Source: Ruminococcus sp. (lineage in GTDB: Bacteria; Bacillota; Clostridia; Oscillospirales; Ruminococcaceae). Taken from it: a stretch of DNA of 46,081 nucleotides. Below are positions 39,868 to 46,081 of this stretch, in pieces. Every line of letters begins with the position of its first letter. The first letter of the stretch is position 1. The notes below the pieces were generated by a model that was not told the origin of the DNA, did not search any database, and saw only the letters and a program-made list of their open reading frames with translations. The position numbers and the translations under genes are program-made. The stretch is taken from the NCBI GenBank assembly GCA_017484095.1, contig JAFUTU010000011.1, forward strand, positions 1 through 46,081, in the 5' to 3' direction.

Positions 39868-42201
39868 CTATTGCGAGCCCACCTTCACCGTATCGAACGA
39901 CACTGTTATCGCCGTTCCCATCGGCACGCTCTTGCCCGCTTCGACGCTCTGATCCTCCTGAGCCACAGCGCCCTCTTCCTCATAGCCTGCGCCCTCCGCA
40001 GTGAGGTTGAGCCCGTATGACTCCAGCGTTTGCTTTGCCTGATCCTTGGTCAGACCTTTCAGCTCAGGCACTGTTACCGTTTCGAGCTTATACTGCTCAT
40101 CAGTATAAAGCACTACCGAACCGCCGCTCTCTACCTTAACGGAATGAGGCACCTGTTTTATAACAGTATTTCCGCTGCCTACTACCTTTACCTCCAGGCC
40201 AAGGTCTTTAAGTGTCTTCTTAGCCTCGGAGATCTGATAGTATTCAACGCTAGGCACATTTATCTGTAGCTCTGCGAGCTCCGCTTCGGTATACTCGGGG
40301 AAGAAGCCCATATACGGGAGCACCTCGCTCAGAACGTCAACACAGATAGGCGCTGCTACCTGGCTTCCGTAGAACTTTTCTCCTGTAGGGTGGTCTACCA
40401 TAACAAGCATTATTATCTCGGGGTCATCAGCAGGTGCGAACGCACAGTAGGAAGAAACGTAGGTCTCACCCTTGCGGTCCTCATCGAGCTTCTGAGACGT
40501 TCCCGACTTTCCGCCGATCCTGTAGCCCTTGATATAGCAGTTCGATCCGGGCTGTCCTTCAACGACGCCCTCGAGAATATCTCTCATATTTGCAGAGGTC
40601 TCCTCAGAGATCACCTGTCTTTTAACGACGGGCTCCATATTTTTTACAACGTTTCCGTTTGAGTCTGTTATGCTGTTAACGATCTGCGGCTCCATTAGGT
40701 ATCCGCCGTTTATGCAGGCGGCGTAAGCCGTTATCATCTGGATAGGCGTTACCTTGTTGGTCTGACCAAAGGAGCTCGAGCCGAGCTCAACGGGACCGTA
40801 ATCCTGGAGCATTATGTTTATCGAATTGACTTCGCCCGGCAGGTCTATTCCTGTCAGCTCTCTGAAGCCGAATGCACTGAAATACTGGTCAAACTTCACA
40901 GCGCCAAGCTTCAGGCCTATCTGCACGAACACAGGGTTGCAGGAGTTGAGCATCGCGAGCGCTAAGTCCTGTGAGCCGTGGTCATTATCAGACCAACAGT
41001 GGAACGGCGTATCCTCTACCTGTATCACCGTGTTGCAGGAGAACTTGTCATCTAGTGATATCGCCTTCTCCTCCAGCGCCGATGCGCCGACTATTACCTT
41101 GAATACCGAGCCGGGGTTGTAGGTCTCGGATATAGCTTTATTTTTCCACTGAACGCTCCACTCATCGAGAGCTTTTTCGTGGTATTCATCGCTGCTCTCA
41201 TCAAGTAGGCTGAGCTCTGCTGCCGTCTCATCGTTCGTAATATGCGCAGGCGTGTTCGGGTCATAGCTATAGCATGTAGCCATTGCATATACCTGAGCTG
41301 TCTTAGGATTCATTATGATGCCGCATATCCTGTCTGTCGGCATATTTTTCTCATATGCCTCCTGCAGCTCCTTTTCGAGGATATACTGTATGTTCGCATC
41401 TATGTTCAGGTTCAGGTTATCTCCGTCCTGAGCCTCATAGCTCTGCTTGTAGCGGTAAGGTATCTCTGTGCCGTCATTTGCCTTTGCAGTGATTATCCTG
41501 CCGTCAACACCTGCGAGATAATCATCGTAGTAGGCTTCAAGCCCGTAAATGCCGTTGCCATCGTAATCCGTATGACCGAGAACGTTCGCCGCAAGGCTGT
41601 TCTGCGGATAGAGCCTTTTTGTGGTGGGGTCGCACCTTACGCCGTCAAGGTCAAGCTCTGTGAGCTTATCCTCGATCTTGTCAGCCATTGTTTTTTCGAC
41701 GTCTTTTTTCAGCACGATATACTGTGTTGAGGTGTCCGTCAGGTCGTCACGCATCTGCTTGGTGTCTATCTCCAGCAGTAGGGAGAGGAACTCCACCAGC
41801 TCATCAAGGCTGTCATCGCCTGATATCGCCTCGTCCAGTTTCTGCTGATAATCTATCCTCTTGCTCTCGTCCTCCTCGGTCGCGACGAGGTCTTTGAGCT
41901 CTTTTATCCTTTCATCCTTCTGTTTGAGCTGCTCCTCCAGCATCTTCGGGTCAACATACACGGTGTAAACCGTTGCGCTCTGTGCAAGAACGGTGCCGTT
42001 GCGGTCATATATCGTACCTCTCGAAGCAGATACCGAGGTGCTTTTGAGCTGCTGGGAATTAGCCAGTGACTGCCACTTTTTTCCGTCTCTGACAGAGACG
42101 TTGAAAATGCTTATCACTATATACACCAGAAGCGCCGTTATCGGTACCATAAGCCAGATATTCAGCCTTCTTCTCATCACTCTCGTGGGTCTTTCCGACA
42201 T
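39868..42201 (-). CDS. Septal class B penicillin-binding protein with two PASTA domains (FtsI/SpoVD type)
   Basis: A 777-residue transpeptidase. It has an N-terminal cytoplasmic tail and helix (about 14-34), a dimerisation/pedestal domain, then the catalytic domain with SxxK as PGSVFKV (Ser365), SxN as SCN (420-422) and KSGT (565-568), and two PASTA repeats (about 646-703 and 707-773). It crosslinks septal peptidoglycan and partners FtsW. The pedestal carries a charged, probably coiled-coil insertion (about 88-140) not seen in most FtsI. The dcw location fits FtsI; PASTA domains fit SpoVD/Pbp2x types, so I leave the symbol empty. Confidence 0.93.
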   Translation of the reverse strand: MSERPTRVMRRRLNIWLMVPITALLVYIVISIFNVSVRDGKKWQSLANSQQLKSTSVSASRGTIYDRNGTVLAQSATVYTVYVDPKMLEEQLKQKDERIKELKDLVATEEDESKRIDYQQKLDEAISGDDSLDELVEFLSLLLEIDTKQMRDDLTDTSTQYIVLKKDVEKTMADKIEDKLTELDLDGVRCDPTTKRLYPQNSLAANVLGHTDYDGNGIYGLEAYYDDYLAGVDGRIITAKANDGTEIPYRYKQSYEAQDGDNLNLNIDANIQYILEKELQEAYEKNMPTDRICGIIMNPKTAQVYAMATCYSYDPNTPAHITNDETAAELSLLDESSDEYHEKALDEWSVQWKNKAISETYNPGSVFKVIVGASALEEKAISLDDKFSCNTVIQVEDTPFHCWSDNDHGSQDLALAMLNSCNPVFVQIGLKLGAVKFDQYFSAFGFRELTGIDLPGEVNSINIMLQDYGPVELGSSSFGQTNKVTPIQMITAYAACINGGYLMEPQIVNSITDSNGNVVKNMEPVVKRQVISEETSANMRDILEGVVEGQPGSNCYIKGYRIGGKSGTSQKLDEDRKGETYVSSYCAFAPADDPEIIMLVMVDHPTGEKFYGSQVAAPICVDVLSEVLPYMGFFPEYTEAELAELQINVPSVEYYQISEAKKTLKDLGLEVKVVGSGNTVIKQVPHSVKVESGGSVVLYTDEQYKLETVTVPELKGLTKDQAKQTLESYGLNLTAEGAGYEEEGAVAQEDQSVEAGKSVPMGTAITVSFDTVKVGSQ

Positions 42202-42323
42202 AATATTTCTCCTTGAAAAGTGCTTGTAAAACGTTTACATAGCTGCGAAGCGCAGATAATTTTACAGAACAAGAAAGCTAAGCACAAAAATGTCCCTAAC
42301 TTTCCCCTAAGATATTTTATTCA

Positions 42324-42785
42324 TCACAGCCCTATATATTCCATCATAGAACCGAACCAGTTTTTAAGCGATACAAAAAAGTTCTCGTCCTCGTTTTTCA
42401 CCACCGAAGCCTTGTCCTCGGTGTCGATCGTTATGTATTCTATCTGTGATTTATCGAGCTTATGCAGTCCGAGTTCATTCTCGGCATATTCCTCAACTGT
42501 CGTCATATTTGTTTTCTGTGCGAGCTCCGACTGCAGGCTGATGTTTTCACTCTGCAGCTTTTCAAGCTCCTCCAGCTGAGTCGTCTGCTCTGCTATCAGC
42601 TGAGATATCTCGACCCTTCCGAACATCAGCGCCGAGAACAGCGCCAGCGCCACCACCGAAAGCCCCAGCACGCCCAAGACTGACGCACGCTTGTGCTTTT
42701 TCTTAGGCACGGGCTCCTTTTTGCTCTCTTCCCTGAGCTCAGGCTCCTCACTGTATTCAAAAGCAAGATTATGTACCTTTGCCAT
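42324..42785 (-). CDS. ftsL: FtsL/DivIC-like division protein
   Basis: A 153-residue bitopic protein: charged Lys-rich cytoplasmic N-terminus (about 1-33), one helix (about 34-55, VLGVLGLSVVALALFSALMF), a coiled coil (about 57-100, with heptads QLIAEQTTQLEELEKLQSENISLQSELAQ) and a C-terminal stretch with VEEYAENELGLHKLDKSQIEYI, the family's conserved motif. It acts in the FtsQLB-type complex that activates FtsW and the transpeptidase. The start at 42785 has GAGGTG six nt upstream. It lies between rsmH and the PBP gene, the usual ftsL site. Confidence 0.9.
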   Translation of the reverse strand: MAKVHNLAFEYSEEPELREESKKEPVPKKKHKRASVLGVLGLSVVALALFSALMFGRVEISQLIAEQTTQLEELEKLQSENISLQSELAQKTNMTTVEEYAENELGLHKLDKSQIEYITIDTEDKASVVKNEDENFFVSLKNWFGSMMEYIGL

Positions 42786-42826
42786 AGCTAACACCTCTTT
42801 TCAAGCGAAGCTCTCTCAAAACGCAT

Positions 42827-43774
42827 TCAATCGGGGTATCTCTCCTTGATCTTCTCCAGCACCCTCAGCTTTGCGCTCCTGCTCCTCGGGTTCTCCCTGA
42901 GCTCATTTGCGTCAGCCTCTATCGGCTTTCTGCTCACAAGCCTTGCGCTCGGCGTCCTTCCGCACACACACTGCGGAAAATCGGGCGGACAAACGCACCC
43001 CCGGCAGAACTTTCTGAACCTCTGCTTCACTATCCTGTCTTCAAGCGAATGGAACGTTATGATGCACAGCCTTCCGCCCTCTGCCAAAGCATCGAAGCAG
43101 CTGTCCAGCGCACCGTCAAGGTGCCCGAACTCGTCGTTTACCTCTATCCTTATCGCCTGAAATGTTTTTTTACACGGATTTTTATCCCGCCGTGCCTTCT
43201 GCGGCACAGCCTCCCTTACTATGTCTGCAAGCTCACCCGTTGTTTCAATGGGCGCCTGCTCTCTTCTGTTCACGATAGCCTGCGCTATCCTCGGCGCGAA
43301 TTTCTCCTCGCCGTATTCATAGAGCACTCTCACAAGGCTCTTGTAGTCATATTCATTCACAACATCTTTCGCGGAAAGTCCGTCGGAAGACATTCTCATA
43401 TCGAGAGGCGCATCATTGTGATACGAAAAGCCTCTCTCTGCGTTATCGAGCTGGTACGATGAAACTCCCAGATCGAGCAGTACACCGTTCACCCTGTCAG
43501 CGCCTGCCTTTGCAAGTATCGACGCTATCTCGTCATAATTCCCCTCGAACACCTCAGCCGGCAGCCCCTCAAGCCTGTCCCTCGAAACTGCCACGGCCTC
43601 AGGGTCTCTGTCGGCACAGATGAGCCTTCCGCCCTTATCTGCATCAAGCCTCGCAGCTATCTCACGCGAATGACCTGCGCCCCCGACCGTTCCGTCGAAA
43701 TAAACACCGTCAGCCTTTATGTCCAGCCCCTCGAGGCACTCCTTCAGCAGCACGGGCTTGTGTTCAAACTCCAT
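42827..43774 (-). CDS. rsmH: RsmH (MraW), 16S rRNA m4C1402 methyltransferase
   Basis: A 315-residue SAM-dependent methyltransferase that N4-methylates C1402 of 16S rRNA. HKPVLLKECLEGLDI, the SAM motif DGTVGGAGHS (about 28-37), NGVLLDLGVSSYQLDN, RGFSYHNDAPLDMRM and ITFHSLEDRIVKQ are diagnostic. Its ATG overlaps the mraZ stop by one base (TGATG). Second gene of the dcw cluster. Confidence 0.97.
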   Translation of the reverse strand: MEFEHKPVLLKECLEGLDIKADGVYFDGTVGGAGHSREIAARLDADKGGRLICADRDPEAVAVSRDRLEGLPAEVFEGNYDEIASILAKAGADRVNGVLLDLGVSSYQLDNAERGFSYHNDAPLDMRMSSDGLSAKDVVNEYDYKSLVRVLYEYGEEKFAPRIAQAIVNRREQAPIETTGELADIVREAVPQKARRDKNPCKKTFQAIRIEVNDEFGHLDGALDSCFDALAEGGRLCIITFHSLEDRIVKQRFRKFCRGCVCPPDFPQCVCGRTPSARLVSRKPIEADANELRENPRSRSAKLRVLEKIKERYPD

Positions 43775-44190
43775 CAGAAATCAAGTCCCTCCAGACTCTC
43801 TGCAAGCTCAGCATCGGCATTCCGGTTAAATTCCTCCCAGCGGCTCTTGTCCCAGATCTCGCATCTGTCGAGCACACCTGCCGCAACTACCTCCTTGCCA
43901 AGTCCCGCACACTCTCTGAGCACCTGCGGTATGAGGAGCTTGCCCTGCTCATTTATCTCACACTCGCAAGCCCACGCCATAAACGTTCTCTGCAGCGTTC
44001 TAGCCTTAGCCAGCGGCAGAGCCATTATCTTCTCAGCCTTTTTCTCAAACACCTCAGGCGAATAGACGAACAGGCACCCGTCCAGTCCTCTCGTTATGAT
44101 GACACGGCTGCCCATGCTCTCACGCAGCTTTGCAGGGAAAGCTATCCTTCCCTTTGCATCCATAGTCACAATATTCAATCCGCTGAGCAT
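43774..44190 (-). CDS. mraZ: MraZ, transcriptional regulator of the dcw cluster
   Basis: A 138-residue protein with two AbrB-like MraZ repeats: first with MDAKGRIAFPAKLRE (about 10-24), second with CECEINEQGKLLIPQVLRECAGL. It forms a ring of dimers that binds directly repeated sites at its own promoter. The start at 44190 gives the exact family length before DAKGR; an in-frame extension of 20 codons would overlap its own operator region. Four GTGTA repeats with 10-bp spacing (44226-44260) lie just upstream and are the likely target. Confidence 0.95.
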   Translation of the reverse strand: MLSGLNIVTMDAKGRIAFPAKLRESMGSRVIITRGLDGCLFVYSPEVFEKKAEKIMALPLAKARTLQRTFMAWACECEINEQGKLLIPQVLRECAGLGKEVVAAGVLDRCEIWDKSRWEEFNRNADAELAESLEGLDF

Positions 44191-44225
44191 CAAGCCGTTC
44201 ACCTCCCGATAATCACTGCCGTTCA

Positions 44226-44260
44226 AGCACTTAAGTACACCAAAATACACTTTAGTACAC
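44226..44260 (-). promoter_or_regulatory. MraZ operator: four phased GTGTA repeats
   Basis: On minus the sequence reads GTGTA-N5-GTGTA-N5-GTGTA-N5-GTGCT: 10-bp periodic half-sites, all on one helix face, beginning just after the predicted start point. Proteobacterial MraZ boxes have the same architecture (5-bp repeats separated by 5 bp, TGGG core) but a different core. The last unit is degenerate. Confidence 0.7.
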
Positions 44261-44270
44261 TTCTGCTATA

Positions 44271-44299
44271 ATTATACACTATAAAGCGAAAAAATGCAA
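44271..44299 (-). promoter_or_regulatory. dcw cluster promoter (PmraZ)
   Basis: TTGCAT (44299-44294), 17-nt spacer, TATAAT (44276-44271). The start point near 44264 falls at the edge of the GTGTA repeats, so MraZ bound there would block initiation or early elongation. Confidence 0.75.
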
Positions 44300-44464
44300 C
44301 AGTAATTTTCCCCAAAACGTTGTTCGGGGAGGGAATTTTTTCGGACAGGTTTGATTTTTAACTGCGATTTAATGCGGATGTTGTAATAAATTCAGAAAAT
44401 TTTGTAACTATATTGTAATTTATGAATATATTGTTAACCGCCTCAAGGTAAATTAATAATGCCC

Positions 44465-44521
44465 TCACCGACCCCCATGACCGCAACGGCAAAGACATTT
44501 ATCAGAGCAGGCTCTGCTCAT
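44465..44521 (-). CDS. Possible 18-residue Cys-rich micropeptide
   Basis: A short frame encodes MSRACSDKCLCRCGHGGR, with four Cys, a His and Gly-rich end. AGAGGG lies eight nt before the ATG, and a promoter (TTGACG, 17 nt, TAAAAT at 44544-44572) would start a transcript about 16 nt upstream of the ATG. The region is otherwise AT-rich, so this GC-rich island stands out. It could be a leader peptide for the dcw operon, a metal- or cysteine-responsive leader, or simply part of a small structured RNA (GAGCA/TGCTC hairpin). Coding is unproven. Confidence 0.3.
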   Translation of the reverse strand: MSRACSDKCLCRCGHGGR

Positions 44522-44543
44522 GCACAGGACCCTCTATGTACCC

Positions 44544-44572
44544 ATTTTAACACATATTATAATATACGTCAA
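44544..44572 (-). promoter_or_regulatory. Promoter upstream of the micropeptide/small RNA
   Basis: TTGACG (44572-44567), 17-nt spacer, TAAAAT (44549-44544), about 280 nt upstream of the mraZ promoter and on the same strand. Confidence 0.55.
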
Positions 44573-44902
44573 TAGCTTTCGGCAATTTTTTCTTTTTTGA
44601 ACTCAACTTTGTAGGATATCACAAAACCAAAAGCAGCCTTTTTATCTGCTTTAATATTACAGGTTAAAAAACGGTAACATAATTTTTAGTTATTTAATTT
44701 AATTATTACATTTCAAGAATTGTTAATTTTCTGAAAACTCTGCTTTCCTGAAAACCGAGCAGCAAAAACCGCTGCAAAAACGCAGTCCTGACCGATATTT
44801 TCGCGTCAAAGCTTGTGAATGTGCACAAAAGCACAAAATGCGGTGCAAAACGGCTCCTCAGCTGCCAAAAACGATACCAGATACGGTATAACGCACAAAA
44901 AA
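44573..44902. other. AT-rich intergenic region
   Basis: About 330 nt with no supported gene. It contains an AAAGCAG/CTGCTTT inverted repeat (44630-44652), and a 16-nt stretch (44664-44679) identical to 19490-19505. Low-complexity A/T tracts make up most of the rest. Confidence 0.5.
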
Positions 44903-44934
44903 ATCGCCCCAAAGAGATATCTCCCCGGGGCGAT
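44903..44934 (-). terminator. Terminator of the acidic-linker lipoprotein gene
   Basis: ATCGCCCC (44903-44910) and GGGGCGAT (44927-44934) form a perfect 8-bp stem with an inner AGATATCT palindrome; the minus strand continues with seven T's. Confidence 0.9.
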
Positions 44935-44949
44935 AAGTTTTATCAGGTA

Positions 44950-45903
44950 TTATTCCTCGGTCTCAGGATTGTAAACTGCCTCAACATCGCTGAACATAAA
45001 TACATTGCCCTGATCCATAGTGATCTTGGTTATGTACATATTTCCGCCGAGCTGGAAAAGTATTCCGTCCCAGCCGTGCTCTGTATCGTCCTCATCAGCA
45101 GCAGGTGTGAATGCGTTGTCGATAAGAGAATTTACTGTAGCAGCAGGGATAGTGTACTCGATAGATGTAACATCGTGATTGCCTATCTTTACGAAGCCGT
45201 CGCCCTTTACAAATACGTCAGGCCATACCTGAAGGCTCTTGTCAGTCTGCTTTGACTCAGGCGTGCAGAGGTCCTCACCGTTGCACTGTACCCATTCGCC
45301 GTCCTCACCCTCGTAGTCGATGTACCAGGGGTAGTCGCAAATGAAGTTATCCTTGCCGACAGCGTCCTCAAACTCATCTGTCAGACCGAACTTCTGCCAG
45401 CCGTTAGCCCTTGCAGGTCCCAGAACTATCTGGGTCTTGTGCTGGTCTGTGATCTCCATGTCTATCATCTCGTTATACTTATCTGTGTAAGCAAACTCAA
45501 CTACCATATGAAGATCCTTATCTCTTTCAAGAGTTCTTGCGTCTATGAAGTCACCGTCTGCAAAGCTGCTTGCCCACGCATCAGAGATCTGATCCTCAGG
45601 CTCCATAACGGTCTCAGTAGCTGACTCGTCATAACCGGGGATTATGGACTTGTCAAAATCCTCCTCTGAAACAGGACCCTCGTTTTCAGTCGCAGCAGGC
45701 TCCTCGGGCTCTTCGGGCTCCTCAGGTGCCTCTGTCTCAGCAGGTGCCTCGGAGGAATCCTCGGGAGCTTCTGTGGTTGCTGCTGTTGTTGTAGTAGCAG
45801 CCTTTGAGCTCTCAGACTTGGACGAGCTATCGCTGTCGCCGCAAGCTGTGAACATTGATGCAGTCAGTGTGAGTGCAAGAATGCTTGCTGTTATCTTTCT
45901 CAT
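44950..45903 (-). CDS. Secreted lipoprotein with low-complexity acidic linker, unknown function
   Basis: A 317-residue lipoprotein with signal MRKITASILALTLTASMFTACG and lipobox FTAC (Cys21). A Ser/Thr/Ala stretch and then a Glu/Pro-rich linker (about 22-80) lead to a globular domain (about 95-317) rich in Trp, Tyr and Asp, with strands such as TQIVLGPARANGWQKFGL and DGILFQLGGNMYITKITMDQGNVFMFSD. The linker is typical of surface proteins projecting through the wall. The domain resembles carbohydrate-binding beta sandwiches in composition, but I recognise no family. It is monocistronic with a good promoter and terminator. Confidence 0.85.
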   Translation of the reverse strand: MRKITASILALTLTASMFTACGDSDSSSKSESSKAATTTTAATTEAPEDSSEAPAETEAPEEPEEPEEPAATENEGPVSEEDFDKSIIPGYDESATETVMEPEDQISDAWASSFADGDFIDARTLERDKDLHMVVEFAYTDKYNEMIDMEITDQHKTQIVLGPARANGWQKFGLTDEFEDAVGKDNFICDYPWYIDYEGEDGEWVQCNGEDLCTPESKQTDKSLQVWPDVFVKGDGFVKIGNHDVTSIEYTIPAATVNSLIDNAFTPAADEDDTEHGWDGILFQLGGNMYITKITMDQGNVFMFSDVEAVYNPETEE

Positions 45904-45962
45904 TGTAATTACCTTCCTTTCATCAGATACAGCCGTAAAACAGCCGTTTACCTTGCTTTAAT

Positions 45963-45991
45963 ATTATAGCAGACCCTTCCCGAGAATTCAA
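45963..45991 (-). promoter_or_regulatory. Promoter of the acidic-linker lipoprotein gene
   Basis: TTGAAT (45991-45986), 17-nt spacer, TATAAT (45968-45963). The leader carries a direct repeat of ACGGCTGT. Confidence 0.75.
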
Positions 45992-46081
45992 GAGGGCCGC
46001 ACCATAATTATAACATTTGACAAATTATTCGCACACAATATAGTAATATTTCATAATAAAAAAATTAATAAAACGATTACA

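Noticed and set aside
42202..42323. A catabolite-response site between ftsL and the transpeptidase (TGTAAACGTTTTACA)
   Set aside because: It has one base too many for the cre consensus and no carbon-related context; it may be a chance palindrome.
1..46081. CRISPR arrays, IS elements, prophage genes or integrases
   Set aside because: No regularly spaced repeats of that kind and no transposase, integrase or phage structural genes were found.

Overview
The window looks like a chromosomal segment of a low-to-mid GC Gram-positive anaerobe, most likely a Ruminococcus-type member of the Oscillospiraceae. The reasons are a complete Firmicutes-style dcw cluster with a PASTA-bearing septal transpeptidase and a meso-DAP-type MurE, an archaeal/eukaryal-type ProS, RqcH, a SigH-like factor, a DivIVA coiled-coil protein, many Cys-lipoproteins and near-consensus SigA promoters with 17-nt spacers. 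I see no tRNA, rRNA, IS element, prophage or CRISPR array. The genus is inferred from gene content, not from a database search.

Layout. (1) 1-1400: a type IV pilin-like gene lies between two putative type I toxin-antitoxin loci: a truncated one at the left edge and a complete 31-residue toxin/antisense RNA pair at 950-1360. (2) 1360-4600: proS with a small membrane-protein gene, then a divergent secreted VanY-like carboxypeptidase with two Fn3-like domains. (3) 4664-14042: a minus-strand locus encoding a sigma factor, a DUF4367-type anti-sigma candidate, four related tandem lipoproteins, a fifth lipoprotein, two ABC permeases and an ABC ATPase, with a terminator/attenuator after the anti-sigma gene. 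(4) 14100-19470: a TetR-controlled sugar locus (GH36 alpha-galactosidase, GPH symporter, tetR) divergent from a GT-B-like gene; the shared promoter region is nearly symmetric. (5) 19830-21990: a NatA/NatB-like ABC exporter. (6) 21990-26715: housekeeping genes rqcH, nif3-like and trmK, a DUF1858 protein, a zinc-ribbon protein and a SigH-like factor. (7) 26815-44300: an orphan class I fumarase beta subunit and a DivIVA-like protein, then, reading upstream, ftsZ, ftsQ, murA, an unknown bitopic membrane protein, murG, ftsW, mraY, murF, murE, the PASTA transpeptidase, ftsL, rsmH and mraZ, all on the minus strand. (8) 44300-46081: a possible 18-residue Cys-rich micropeptide, an AT-rich spacer and a secreted lipoprotein.

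How the genes work together. The dcw block makes the peptidoglycan precursor (MurA, MurE, MurF, MraY, MurG), polymerises and crosslinks it at the septum (FtsW with the transpeptidase), and organises the divisome (FtsZ, FtsQ, FtsL, DivIVA-like). murB, murC, murD, ddl and ftsA are not in the window. The most unusual points are: an MraY whose normally invariant catalytic acids are replaced; an unknown bitopic protein between murG and murA; four 10-bp-phased GTGTA repeats right after the mraZ promoter, probably the MraZ operator; a hairpin that buries the murA start codon; a Trp/Gln-rich acidic tail on FtsQ; the paired type I toxin-antitoxin loci flanking the pilin gene; and the sigma/anti-sigma/lipoprotein-array/ABC locus, which has the architecture of an envelope-stress or peptide-immunity system but does not match one I can name.
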